In this document: positions 1-7,538 of the stretch, one piece after another | Layout: every line of letters starts with the position of its first letter | Position numbering within the stretch: position 1 is the stretch's first letter | DNA from: Streptomyces fradiae ATCC 10745 = DSM 40063 | GTDB taxonomy: Bacteria; Actinomycetota; Actinomycetes; Streptomycetales; Streptomycetaceae | Direction of reading: 5' to 3' | Assembly: GCF_008704425.1 (NCBI RefSeq) | Contig: NZ_CP023696.1 | Location: 2,094,501 to 2,158,500 of the forward strand | DNA length: 64,000 nucleotides | Program-made: the position numbers and the translations under genes | Notes under the pieces: generated by a model | What the model was told of the DNA's origin: nothing | Seen by the model: the letters and a program-made list of their open reading frames with translations, nothing else | Databases searched by the model: none

Positions 1-298
1 CGGTGTCCGCGACGGGCTTCTCGACGAGCGCGCACACGCCGGCCTCGGCCAGCTTCAGGCCGACCTCCTCGTGGAGGGCGGTCGGGCAGGCGACGACGGC
101 GTAGTCGACGCCGAGGGCCAGCAGCTCCTCGACGGTGGCGAGGACGGGGGCGCCCTGCGCCCAGCCGTTGGTGTCGCCCATCGGGTCGACGACGCCGACG
201 AGCTGGACGCCCTCCAGCCCGGCGAGGACGCGGGCGTGGTGGCGGCCCATGGAGCCGAGGCCGACGAGGCCGGCCCGGAGCGTTCCGGTGGCGGTCAC
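1..298 (-). CDS. Gfo/Idh/MocA-family NAD(P)-dependent sugar oxidoreductase, C-terminal part outside window
   Basis: Only the first 99 codons are present; the gene runs off the left edge. The translation begins VTATGTLRAGLVGLGSMGRH and continues into a Rossmann fold with the nucleotide motif GLGSMGRHHARVL, the acidic strand end LVGVVDP and the family motif ALVEKPVAD near the cut, which carries the catalytic-loop EKP of Gfo/Idh enzymes. The GTG start overlaps the stop of the upstream aminotransferase by four bases (GTGA), so the two are translationally coupled. Family members oxidise or isomerise nucleotide sugars and inositols. Next to a DegT aminotransferase this suggests synthesis of an aminosugar or amino-uronate nucleotide for a surface glycan. 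The substrate cannot be read from the sequence. Confidence 0.88.
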   Translation of the reverse strand, partial: MTATGTLRAGLVGLGSMGRHHARVLAGLEGVQLVGVVDPMGDTNGWAQGAPVLATVEELLALGVDYAVVACPTALHEEVGLKLAEAGVCALVEKPVADT

Positions 299-1413
299 AG
301 GTTCTCCCCCAGGGCGTTCACGGCGGTGACGATCCGCTCCAGGTCGCTCTGGGTCAGCAGCGGGTGGACGGGCAGGGAGACCACCTCGGCGGCGGCCTTC
401 TCCGTCTCCGGCAGGTCCCAGGTGCGCCCGGCCTTCTGGTCTGGCTCCCAGTACGGCTTCAGGCGGTGGATCGGCGTCGGGTAGTACACGGCGTTGCCGA
501 CGCCCGCCTCGGTGAGCTTCGCCATGGCGGCCTCGCGGTCGCCGCGGACGCGGATCGTGTACTGGTGGTAGATGTGGCGCGCGCCCTCGGCGACGACCGG
601 GGTGACCACGTTCGGCGCGGTGATGTGCTCGGTGAGGTACGCGGCGTTGGCGATGCGCTGCTCGGTCCAGCCGTTCAGCTTGGCGAGCTGGACGCGGCCC
701 ACGGCGGCGGCGACGTCGGTCATGCGCACGTTGGCGCCGACGATCTCGTTGGCGTACCGCTGCTCCATGCCCTGGTTGCGCAGCAGGCGCAGGGTGCGGG
801 CGAGCTCCGCGTCGGCGACCGTGATCATGCCGCCCTCGAGGGAGTGCATGTTCTTGGTCGGGTAGAAGCTGAAGGTGCCGCCCGCGCCGAACGCGCCCAC
901 GGGGGTGCCGTTCAGGGCGGCGGCGTGCGCCTGGCAGGCGTCCTCGACGACGGCCAGCTTGTGCTTGTCGGCGATGGCCGTGATCCGGTCCATCGCGGCC
1001 GGGTGGCCGTACAGGTGCACCGGCATGATCGCGGCCGTGCGCGGGGTGATGGCGGCCTCGACGGCGGCCGGGTCCACGCAGAACGTGTCCGGGTCGATGT
1101 CGACGAAGACCGCGTCGGCGCCGACCAGGCGGATCGCGTTGGCGGACGCGGCGAACGAGAACGAGGGCACGACGACCTCGTCGCCGGGGCCGATGTTCAG
1201 GGCCATCAGGAGAAGGTGCAGCGCCGAGGTGCCGGAGTTGACGGCGACGCAGTGGCGCCCGTCGACCAGGTCCGCGAAGCTCTCCTCGAACGCCGCGACC
1301 TCCGGTCCCTGTACGACGCGGCCGCTGCGCAGCACGCGTACGGCGGCCTCGATCTCCTCTTCACCGATGACCGGGCGGGCAGCGGGGATGGGCTGCTCGT
1401 TGACGCTCGGCAT
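295..1413 (-). CDS. DegT/DnrJ/EryC1/StrS-family PLP-dependent sugar aminotransferase
   Basis: A complete 372-residue protein of the usual family length. It shows VNSGTSALHLLL (cofactor phosphate cup), VVEDACQAHAA, and the cofactor lysine in FSFYPTKNMHSLEGG near residue 186. Such enzymes transfer an amino group from glutamate to a keto-sugar nucleotide. The start is the ATG at 1413: an AAGGAGGA ribosome site lies about five bases upstream, whereas the in-frame codons further upstream have none and lack family similarity. It is followed with a four-base overlap by a Gfo/Idh oxidoreductase, a pairing seen in WbpB/WbpE-type pathways making 3-amino-sugar uronates. The precise sugar is inference. 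Its position directly after rne is unusual for Streptomyces. Confidence 0.92.
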   Translation of the reverse strand: MPSVNEQPIPAARPVIGEEEIEAAVRVLRSGRVVQGPEVAAFEESFADLVDGRHCVAVNSGTSALHLLLMALNIGPGDEVVVPSFSFAASANAIRLVGADAVFVDIDPDTFCVDPAAVEAAITPRTAAIMPVHLYGHPAAMDRITAIADKHKLAVVEDACQAHAAALNGTPVGAFGAGGTFSFYPTKNMHSLEGGMITVADAELARTLRLLRNQGMEQRYANEIVGANVRMTDVAAAVGRVQLAKLNGWTEQRIANAAYLTEHITAPNVVTPVVAEGARHIYHQYTIRVRGDREAAMAKLTEAGVGNAVYYPTPIHRLKPYWEPDQKAGRTWDLPETEKAAAEVVSLPVHPLLTQSDLERIVTAVNALGENL

Positions 1414-1616
1414 GGACGTCCTCCTTGAACACCGCAAGAGCTCTATGTGGCAGAGGTCCGGGGTGTGCGGACGACTCGTCGAGAGCGCGCGTCCACCCCT
1501 CCGGCGCGATGCCGACGCCCTACCGATGACGGCCGGGACGGGTCCGGCCCGGAACCGGGTCGTACACCGCTCCGACGCCCCGGTGGGGAACGGCGGACGG
1601 CATCGACCGGCGTCAC

Positions 1617-1659
1617 ATTATCAGGAACGACTCTGCCAATTTCCGGGCCGTTAACGGCC
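1617..1659 (-). promoter_or_regulatory. Candidate promoter and palindromic operator for the sugar operon
   Basis: On the minus strand GATAAT (1622-1617) is a good -10 hexamer, but the six bases 17 bp upstream (CGGAAA) do not resemble TTGACA. The perfect palindrome GGCCGTTAACGGCC (1646-1659) lies just upstream, where an activator or repressor could bind. It would give a leader of roughly 200 bases. No start-site data; this is inference from pattern only. Confidence 0.3.
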
Positions 1660-1686
1660 GGAAGCATCGGTTCTGAAACAAAATCC

Positions 1687-1720
1687 GTGTCCCGTCCCGC
1701 GGATATGCGAGACGGGACAC
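1687..1720 (-). terminator. Rho-independent terminator of rne
   Basis: GTGTCCCGTC and GACGGGACAC form a perfect 10-bp stem, with a further CGC/GCG pairing inside the loop. On the minus strand it is followed by GGATTTTGTTT, a real T-tract, which is rare in this window. It ends the rne transcript about 30 bases after the stop codon. Confidence 0.8.
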
Positions 1721-1750
1721 AGATCATTTCGGCCAGGCTTCACCAGGCGT

Positions 1751-4700
1751 TCAGTCCTCCGTGACCGCCGTCACGGAGGGGGCGGACGGCTGCTCGGCCG
1801 CGGCGGTCTTCCTGGTGGCCGCCGTCTTGGCCGTCTTGGCCGTCTTGGCGGTCTTCGCCGTCTTCGCCGTGCCGGCCGTCTTCGACGCCGCCTTGGTGGC
1901 CGTGGCCTTCTTGGCGGTCGTCGTCTTCTTCGCGGCGGTCTTCTTGGCCGCCGTCTTCTTCGCGGCGGTCTTCTTGGCCGTCGCCTTCTTGGCCGCGGTC
2001 TTGCGCGCCGGCTTCTCGGCGGCCTCCGATTCGGCCACCTCGGCCGCGGGGGCCTCCTCGGCCTCCTCGGCCGCGGGGGCCTCCTCGGCCTCCTCGGCCG
2101 CGGGGGCCACCTCGGCCTCCTCGGCCGCGGGGGCCACCTCGGCCTCCGGCTCGGTCGCCTCCGCGGCGGGGGCCTCCGGCTCGGGGGCCGGCTGCTCCGC
2201 CGCCGGGGCGGCGGCCACGACGACGATCGCGGCCTCCTCGGCGCCCGACGGCGAACCGGCGGGAGCGGTGACCTTGCGGACCACCCGGCGGCGCGCCCTC
2301 GGCGGGGCCGCCACGGGGGCGGGCGCCTCGGCGGCGGGCTCGGCGGTCACCGGCGGCGCCTCGGCGGCGGACTCGGCGGCCGGGGCCTCGGTGGCGGCCG
2401 GGGCCTCCGGGGCGGGGGCCACGAGGACGGCGGCCTCGGCGCCCGACGGCGAACCGGCCGGCGCCGTCGCCTTGCGGGTGGCGCGGCGGCGCGTACGGCC
2501 CTGCGGCGCGGCCGGCTCGACGGGCGCCGCGGCCTCCTCGGCGGCGGGCGCCTCGGGGGCGGCCTGTGCGACCGGCTCCGGGGCGGTGACCGGCGCGGCG
2601 ACCGGGGCGGCCGGCTCCGGCTCCGCGGCGGTGACCGGCTCGGCGACCGGGGGCACCGGGGCCTGCGCCACCGGCGCGGCCTCGGCGGTGCGCGGCGCAC
2701 CGGCGGGGGCGGACGCCCTGCGCCCGGCCCTGCGGCGGGTACGGCCGCGGGACGCGGCGGCCTCGGCCTCGGCGGCGCTGGAGTACAGCTCCTCGTCCGG
2801 GGCGAACGCCTGCTGCGGCTCGGCGGCCGGGGCGGGCGCCTCGGCGCGGCGGGCCGCCACGGGGGCGGGCGCCTCCGCGGGCCGCCCGGCCTCGGCCTCG
2901 GCCGGCTCGTGCGCGTACTCGTGGGTGTGCTCGGCGTGCTCGGCCGGCTGCTCGGCGCCGCCGCGGCCGCGCTTGCGGGACTTCTTCCCACCACCGCCGC
3001 CGCCCGAGGTGGCGGGCTGCTCCATGTGCACGATGACACCGCGGCCGTTGCAGTGGACGCAGGTCTCGGAGAAGGACTCCAGCAGGCCCTGGCCGACCCG
3101 CTTGCGGGTCATCTGGACCAGGCCCAGCGACGTGACCTCGGCGACCTGGTGCTTCGTACGGTCCCGGCCCAGGCACTCCAGCAGGCGCCGCAGCACCAGG
3201 TCCCGGTTGGACTCCAGCACCATGTCGATGAAGTCGATGACGACGATGCCGCCCAGGTCGCGCAGGCGCAGCTGGCGGACGATCTCCTCGGCCGCCTCCA
3301 GGTTGTTCCTGGTGACCGTCTCCTCCAGGTTGCCGCCCTGGCCGGTGAACTTGCCGGTGTTGACGTCGACGACGATCATCGCCTCGGTCTTGTCGATCAC
3401 CAGCGAGCCGCCGGACGGCAGCCACACCTTGCGGTCGAGCGCCTTCATCAGCTGCTCGTCGATCCGGTACGTCGCGAAGACGTCGACCTCGGAGGTCCAG
3501 CGCTGCAGCCGGTCCGCCAGGTCGGGCGCGACGTGCGACACGTAGCCGTGGATCGTCTCCCACGCCTCGTCACCGCTGACGATGACCTTGGAGAAGTCCT
3601 CGTTGAAGATGTCGCGGACGACGCGGACGGTCATGTCCGGCTCGCCGTACAGGAGCGTCGGGGCGTTGCCCGTCTTCGCCTTGCGCTGGATCTCCTCCCA
3701 CTGCGCCTGGAGCCGCTCGACGTCGCGGCGCAGCTCGTCCTCGCTCGCGCCCTCGGCGGCCGTGCGCACGATGACGCCGGCGTCCTCGGGGACGATCTTC
3801 TTGAGGATGGTCTTCAGCCGGGCCCGCTCGGTGTCGGGCAGCTTGCGGCTGATGCCGGTCATGGAGCCCTCGGGCACGTAGACCAGGTACCGGCCGGGCA
3901 GGGAGACCTGGCTGGTGAGGCGGGCGCCCTTGTGGCCGATCGGGTCCTTCGTCACCTGGACGAGGACGGACTGGCCGGACTTGAGGGCGGTCTCGATGCG
4001 GCGCGGCCCGTGGGCCATGCCGAGCGCCTCGAAGTTGACCTCGCCCGCGTACAGGACGGCGTTGCGGCCCTTGCCGATGTCGACGAAGGCGGCCTCCATG
4101 GACGGCAGCACGTTCTGGACCTTGCCCAGATAGACGTTGCCGACGTACGAGGTGGCCTGCTCCTTGTTGACGTAGTGCTCGACGAGCACGTTGTCCTCGA
4201 GGACGCCGATCTGGGTGCGCTCGCCGCTCTGGCGGACGACCATGACGCGCTCGACCGCCTCGCGGCGGGCCAGGAACTCGGCCTCGGTGATGATCGGGAC
4301 GCGGCGGCGGCCCTGCTCGCGGCCCTCGCGGCGGCGCTGCTTCTTGGCCTCCAGGCGGGTGGAGCCCTTGATGGACTGCACCTCGTCGGACGGCTCGCCC
4401 TTGTCCCGCGGCGGGCGCGGCTCGCGCACCTTCACGACCGTGCGGACGCCGTCCTCCTCGGCGGGCGCCTCCGCGTCGGCGGCCGGCTCCCCGCTGCGGC
4501 GGCGGCGACGGCGGCGACGGCGGGAGCTGCTCGTGCCGGCGGCGGACGGGGTGGCGTCCTCCTCGCCTTCCTCGCCCTCCTCCTCGTGCTCGTCGCCCTC
4601 GGACTCGTCCTCGCCGCCCTGCTCGGCGCCCTCGGCGTCGGCGGACTCGTCGTGGTCCTCGGCGTCGGCCGACTCGCCCCGGCGGCGGCGACGGCCACCG

Positions 4701-6232
4701 CGGCGGCGGCGCCGCGACGGGCGCTCCTCGAACTCGTCCTGCTCGTCGGTCTCGGCGGCCTGCTCGGCCTCCTCCTCGGCGGTCTCCTCCGCGAGGGGCG
4801 CGGCCTCGGGGGCCGGGGCCTGCGCGGCGGCCGCGGGGGCGGTCTCGGCGGGCTCGCCCCGACGGCGGCGGCGACGGCGGCCTCCGGTCTCGGCACGCTC
4901 CGCCGCGGGCTCGACGGCGGGGGCGGCGGCCTCGGCGGTCTCGGGGAGCTCCTCCTCCGCCTCCACCTCGGCGGTGGCCTCGCGGGCCTCGGCCGCGGCG
5001 GCCGCGGCGGCGGTCTCCGGCGTCTGGAACATCGGCTCGGCGAAGACCGGGGCCTGGAAGACCGGCACGGCGGGGCGCGACGGGCGGCGTCCGCGCTCGG
5101 GGGCGCGCTCCGGCTCGGCGGTGAACTGCGGGGTGCTGACACGGCGGCGTCCGCGGCCCCGGGTGGCGGCCTGCTCGGCGGCGGCGACCTGGCCGGACTC
5201 GTCGGCGCTGATGCGCGCCACGGTGGCGGCGGGCAGGCTTTCGCCACCGCCGGCCTCCTCGGCCTCGGGCTCGGCGGCCCGCGGCTCCTCGGCCGGGGCG
5301 GGCGCCGTCGCCTTGCGCGTGGCGCGGCGGCGGGTGCGGGCGGGGGCGGCGGGCTCCTCGGCGGGCGCGGCGGCGGCCTCGACGGGCGCGGCGGCCTGCG
5401 GAGCCTCCGCGGCCTGCGGCTCCTCGACGACCTGCGGGGCCTCCGCGGCCTGCGGCTCCTCGACGGGTGCCGGGGCGGTCGCCTTGCGGGTGGCGCGGCG
5501 ACGCGGACGGGCCGGGGCGGCCGGCTCCTCGACCGGCGCGGGGGCCTCGGCGGGAGCGGCGGCCTCGACGGCCGGAACGGCCGCCTCAGGAACCTCGACG
5601 GCCTGCGGGGCCTCCGCCACGGCGGGCGCCTCCTCGACGGGCGCCGGAGCGGTCGCCTTGCGCGTGGCGCGGCGGCGGGTGCGGGCGGGGGCGGCGGGCT
5701 CCTCGGCGGGCGCGGCGGCCTCGGCGGGAGCGGCGGCCTCAGGCGCCTCGGCGGCCTGCGGGGCCTCCGCCGGGGCGGCCTCCGCGGCCGGGGCCTGCGG
5801 CTCCGGCGACGTCACCGGGGCGGTCGCCTTGCGGGTCGCGCGGCGACGCGGACGGGCGGGAGCGGCCGGCTCCTCGACGGGAGCGGCGGGCGCGGCGGCC
5901 TCGGCGGCCGGAGCGGCCTCAGGCGCCTCGACGGCCTGCGGAGCCTCCACCGCGGGCGCGGTGGCCTTGCGGGTGGCGCGGCGGCGCGGGCGCGCCGGAG
6001 CGGCGGCCTCGGTCGTGTCCCCCGCCTCCGGGGCGGCGGGCGCGTCGGGCGCGGCGGCGGGCGCCGCGGTGGCCAGCACGGTCTCGGCGGCCTCCGCGGA
6101 GGTGTCCGCGGCGGCCGGCGGGCCGGCGGGGCGCGACGCGGCGCGGCGCCTGCGGCGCGGCGGCAGCGTGTCGCTGGGGCTGTTGTTGTCCTCGTTGACA
6201 CCGGCGTTGCCGGTCTCGTTCGGCTCGAGCAT
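1751..6232 (-). CDS. rne: Ribonuclease E/G (RNase ES type) with long repetitive arms
   Basis: 1493 residues. The catalytic core is at about residues 640-1072: an S1-type RNA-binding segment (VGNVYLGKVQNVLPSMEAAF), the metal-binding aspartates in VVDVNTGKFTGQGG (about 957) and VVIDFIDM (about 999), and the zinc-link CVHCNGRG (about 1056). The core is flanked by a 640-residue N-terminal arm and a 420-residue C-terminal arm, both Ala/Pro/Glu/Arg-rich. This is the layout known for Streptomyces coelicolor RNase ES, where the arms scaffold partners such as PNPase. The motif RRRATRKATAP recurs five times in the N-terminal arm and, in changed form, three times in the C-terminal arm, and the protein ends in a histone-H1-like AAKKTAAKK tail. 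The ATG at 6232 is preceded by GGGAG at about ten bases. It processes and decays RNA in the cytoplasm. Confidence 0.96.
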   Translation of the reverse strand: MLEPNETGNAGVNEDNNSPSDTLPPRRRRRAASRPAGPPAAADTSAEAAETVLATAAPAAAPDAPAAPEAGDTTEAAAPARPRRRATRKATAPAVEAPQAVEAPEAAPAAEAAAPAAPVEEPAAPARPRRRATRKATAPVTSPEPQAPAAEAAPAEAPQAAEAPEAAAPAEAAAPAEEPAAPARTRRRATRKATAPAPVEEAPAVAEAPQAVEVPEAAVPAVEAAAPAEAPAPVEEPAAPARPRRRATRKATAPAPVEEPQAAEAPQVVEEPQAAEAPQAAAPVEAAAAPAEEPAAPARTRRRATRKATAPAPAEEPRAAEPEAEEAGGGESLPAATVARISADESGQVAAAEQAATRGRGRRRVSTPQFTAEPERAPERGRRPSRPAVPVFQAPVFAEPMFQTPETAAAAAAAEAREATAEVEAEEELPETAEAAAPAVEPAAERAETGGRRRRRRRGEPAETAPAAAAQAPAPEAAPLAEETAEEEAEQAAETDEQDEFEERPSRRRRRGGRRRRRGESADAEDHDESADAEGAEQGGEDESEGDEHEEEGEEGEEDATPSAAGTSSSRRRRRRRRRSGEPAADAEAPAEEDGVRTVVKVREPRPPRDKGEPSDEVQSIKGSTRLEAKKQRRREGREQGRRRVPIITEAEFLARREAVERVMVVRQSGERTQIGVLEDNVLVEHYVNKEQATSYVGNVYLGKVQNVLPSMEAAFVDIGKGRNAVLYAGEVNFEALGMAHGPRRIETALKSGQSVLVQVTKDPIGHKGARLTSQVSLPGRYLVYVPEGSMTGISRKLPDTERARLKTILKKIVPEDAGVIVRTAAEGASEDELRRDVERLQAQWEEIQRKAKTGNAPTLLYGEPDMTVRVVRDIFNEDFSKVIVSGDEAWETIHGYVSHVAPDLADRLQRWTSEVDVFATYRIDEQLMKALDRKVWLPSGGSLVIDKTEAMIVVDVNTGKFTGQGGNLEETVTRNNLEAAEEIVRQLRLRDLGGIVVIDFIDMVLESNRDLVLRRLLECLGRDRTKHQVAEVTSLGLVQMTRKRVGQGLLESFSETCVHCNGRGVIVHMEQPATSGGGGGGKKSRKRGRGGAEQPAEHAEHTHEYAHEPAEAEAGRPAEAPAPVAARRAEAPAPAAEPQQAFAPDEELYSSAAEAEAAASRGRTRRRAGRRASAPAGAPRTAEAAPVAQAPVPPVAEPVTAAEPEPAAPVAAPVTAPEPVAQAAPEAPAAEEAAAPVEPAAPQGRTRRRATRKATAPAGSPSGAEAAVLVAPAPEAPAATEAPAAESAAEAPPVTAEPAAEAPAPVAAPPRARRRVVRKVTAPAGSPSGAEEAAIVVVAAAPAAEQPAPEPEAPAAEATEPEAEVAPAAEEAEVAPAAEEAEEAPAAEEAEEAPAAEVAESEAAEKPARKTAAKKATAKKTAAKKTAAKKTAAKKTTTAKKATATKAASKTAGTAKTAKTAKTAKTAKTAATRKTAAAEQPSAPSVTAVTED
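1756..1779 (-). terminator. Hairpin overlapping the last codons of rne
   Basis: CCTCCGTGAC and GTCACGGAGG form a perfect 10-bp stem around a CGCC tetraloop. It encodes the end of the protein (SVTAVTED) and finishes three bases before the stop codon. It may act as a first terminator or as a 3'-end stabiliser ahead of the T-tract hairpin at 1687-1720. Confidence 0.5.
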
Positions 6233-6364
6233 GCGGGCGGTTCTCCCGTCACGCTCCCGGGCGCCGCGCCTGGTTCCGGTCCGGCCGCGGCATCGCCGGA
6301 TACGCGATGGCCGCCGTCCGGGGCGCGGGCGCCGCACGGGAGCTGTATGTCTGGCTCGCCGGTT

Positions 6365-6385
6365 CCGTACGCCTTGTGCGTACGG
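6365..6385 (-). promoter_or_regulatory. Hairpin in the rne leader region
   Basis: CCGTACGC and GCGTACGG form a perfect 8-bp stem with a CTTGT loop, about 130 bases upstream of the rne start. It has no T-tract on either strand. RNase E genes in other bacteria autoregulate through leader structures; whether this does so is unknown. Confidence 0.3.
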
Positions 6386-6466
6386 CCTGGCGAAAGTCTC
6401 CTGTGTCTGTACGCGGTCCGACCCAGGTGGCTCCCGAGTCCCAGGGCCGCGCTTCGACGACCGGTC

Positions 6467-7249
6467 CTACGCGGAACCTGCACCTTCCGGCGCCGTCGCG
6501 GCGGCGTGTCCGGCGGCCTCGGGTGGGGAGGCCGTGACTGCCTCGCGGTCGGGCGCGAGCGGGTCGGTCACCGTTCCGGACTCCTCGTCGAAGAGCCCCT
6601 GCGCCAGCCTGGTCACCGCTGCGGGGACCGGCGGCGCCAGGTCGGCCACAGCTCGGAGACCGGACAGGACGTCGTCGGGTCGGACGGCAGGTGTCACGTG
6701 CCGCACAACCAGCCGCAGTATCGCACAGGGGCCGTCCAGCGGCCTATCAGCCGGGGCGGGAGCGGTTTCCAGCCCCGCCACGGCCGCTCGGGCGTCGAAG
6801 GTGCGCAGACCGTTCTTGGTCATGCGCTGCACCTCCACCGTACCCGCCGCGAGGAACGCGGCGGCGGCCCGCTCGGCGTCGGCCGGGTCCACCCCGTCGA
6901 GCCTGAGCTCCCACACGGAGGCGGTGAGCCGGTCGGCCAGTCCGGAGGCGCGGGCCTCGACGGCGTCGACGATGTCGAGGCCGTCCGGCAGCGACTCGTC
7001 GAGCAGCGCCCGCAGCTTCGCGGGGTCGCGCGGCGCGGTGAGGGCGATCTCCAGGTACTCGGCCTCGGAGGCCGTACCGGTCGGGGCGGCGTTCGCGTAC
7101 GACACCTTGGGGTGGGGCGTGAAGCCGGCCGAGTACGCCATGGGCACCTCGGCGCGGCGCAGCGCGCGCTCGAAGGCGCGCTGGAAGTCTCGATGGCTGG
7201 TGAACCGGAGGCGGCCGCGCTTGGTGTAGCGCAGTCGGATGCGCTGCAC
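6467..7249 (-). CDS. TIGR03936-family (DUF2344) protein, partner of a B12-radical SAM enzyme
   Basis: 260 residues from the GTG at 7249. The family signature is clear at the N-terminus: RIRLRYTKRGRLRFTSHRD, then AEVPMAYSAGFTPHPKVSYA and SEAEYLEI. The family has no assigned function but almost always sits beside, or is fused to, a TIGR03960 radical SAM protein, which here lies at 8620-10542. The start is doubtful: the GTG has no ribosome site, while a CTG at 7291 in the same frame has GAGGAG eight bases upstream and would add LGKRQPEGPPPAPA, a leader like those of related proteins. The last 40 residues are low-complexity. It lies just upstream of rne on the same strand with a 234-base gap. Confidence 0.88.
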   Translation of the reverse strand: MQRIRLRYTKRGRLRFTSHRDFQRAFERALRRAEVPMAYSAGFTPHPKVSYANAAPTGTASEAEYLEIALTAPRDPAKLRALLDESLPDGLDIVDAVEARASGLADRLTASVWELRLDGVDPADAERAAAAFLAAGTVEVQRMTKNGLRTFDARAAVAGLETAPAPADRPLDGPCAILRLVVRHVTPAVRPDDVLSGLRAVADLAPPVPAAVTRLAQGLFDEESGTVTDPLAPDREAVTASPPEAAGHAAATAPEGAGSA

Positions 7250-7369
7250 CGCCGGTGCGGGCGGCGGGCCTTCGGGCTGTCGCTTGCCCAGTGGTTCTTC
7301 TCCTCGGTGCGGGGCGGCGCGGGGGCGCGCCGCCCACCGGATGCGGTGGATGCCCCGGGGGGCCCGCCC

Positions 7370-7397
7370 GGATCACCCCCGCTGGTGCGGGGAGACC
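7370..7397 (-). repeat. Solitary type I-E-like CRISPR repeat
   Basis: Read on the minus strand the 28 bases start GGTCTCCCCGC, have an ACCA loop and end GCGGGGGTGATCC. CCCCGC pairs with GCGGGG, and the flanks follow the type I-E pattern of Streptomyces arrays. There is no second copy about 61 bp to either side and no cas gene in the window, so it is a lone unit or a chance hairpin. It lies between the repeat protein and TIGR03936, so it could also serve as a terminator for 7539-8453. Confidence 0.4.
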
Positions 7398-7432
7398 TTC
7401 GGAGGCGGGCGCCGCGCCGGGATCAGTCGTCT

Positions 7433-7445
7433 GTACCCAGGGTAC
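7433..7445. promoter_or_regulatory. Short palindrome GTACCC-A-GGGTAC
   Basis: A perfect 6-bp inverted repeat around a single A, about 150-190 bases upstream of the TIGR03936 start. On the minus strand it contains TACCCT, which fits the TANNNT -10 pattern, but no -35 is visible. Operator or promoter element is a guess. Confidence 0.25.
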
Positions 7446-7538
7446 GCGCCATGGCGGAGCGGTTTTCCACAGGCGGGACGCCGATGGGCCGGCCCCCGCC
7501 CCCGTCCCCCGCCCCCGGGCCGTACGGCGGGTCCCCGC

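Larger units (their letters stand above)
1414..1750. other. Intergenic stretch between rne terminator and the sugar operon
   Basis: No gene of this length class is supported here. It holds the rne terminator (1687-1720), a 14-bp perfect palindrome (1646-1659), a GATAAT hexamer reading towards the aminotransferase (1617-1622), and about 190 bp of leader. A+T content is visibly higher at 1610-1690 than in flanking genes, as expected for a promoter. Confidence 0.6.
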
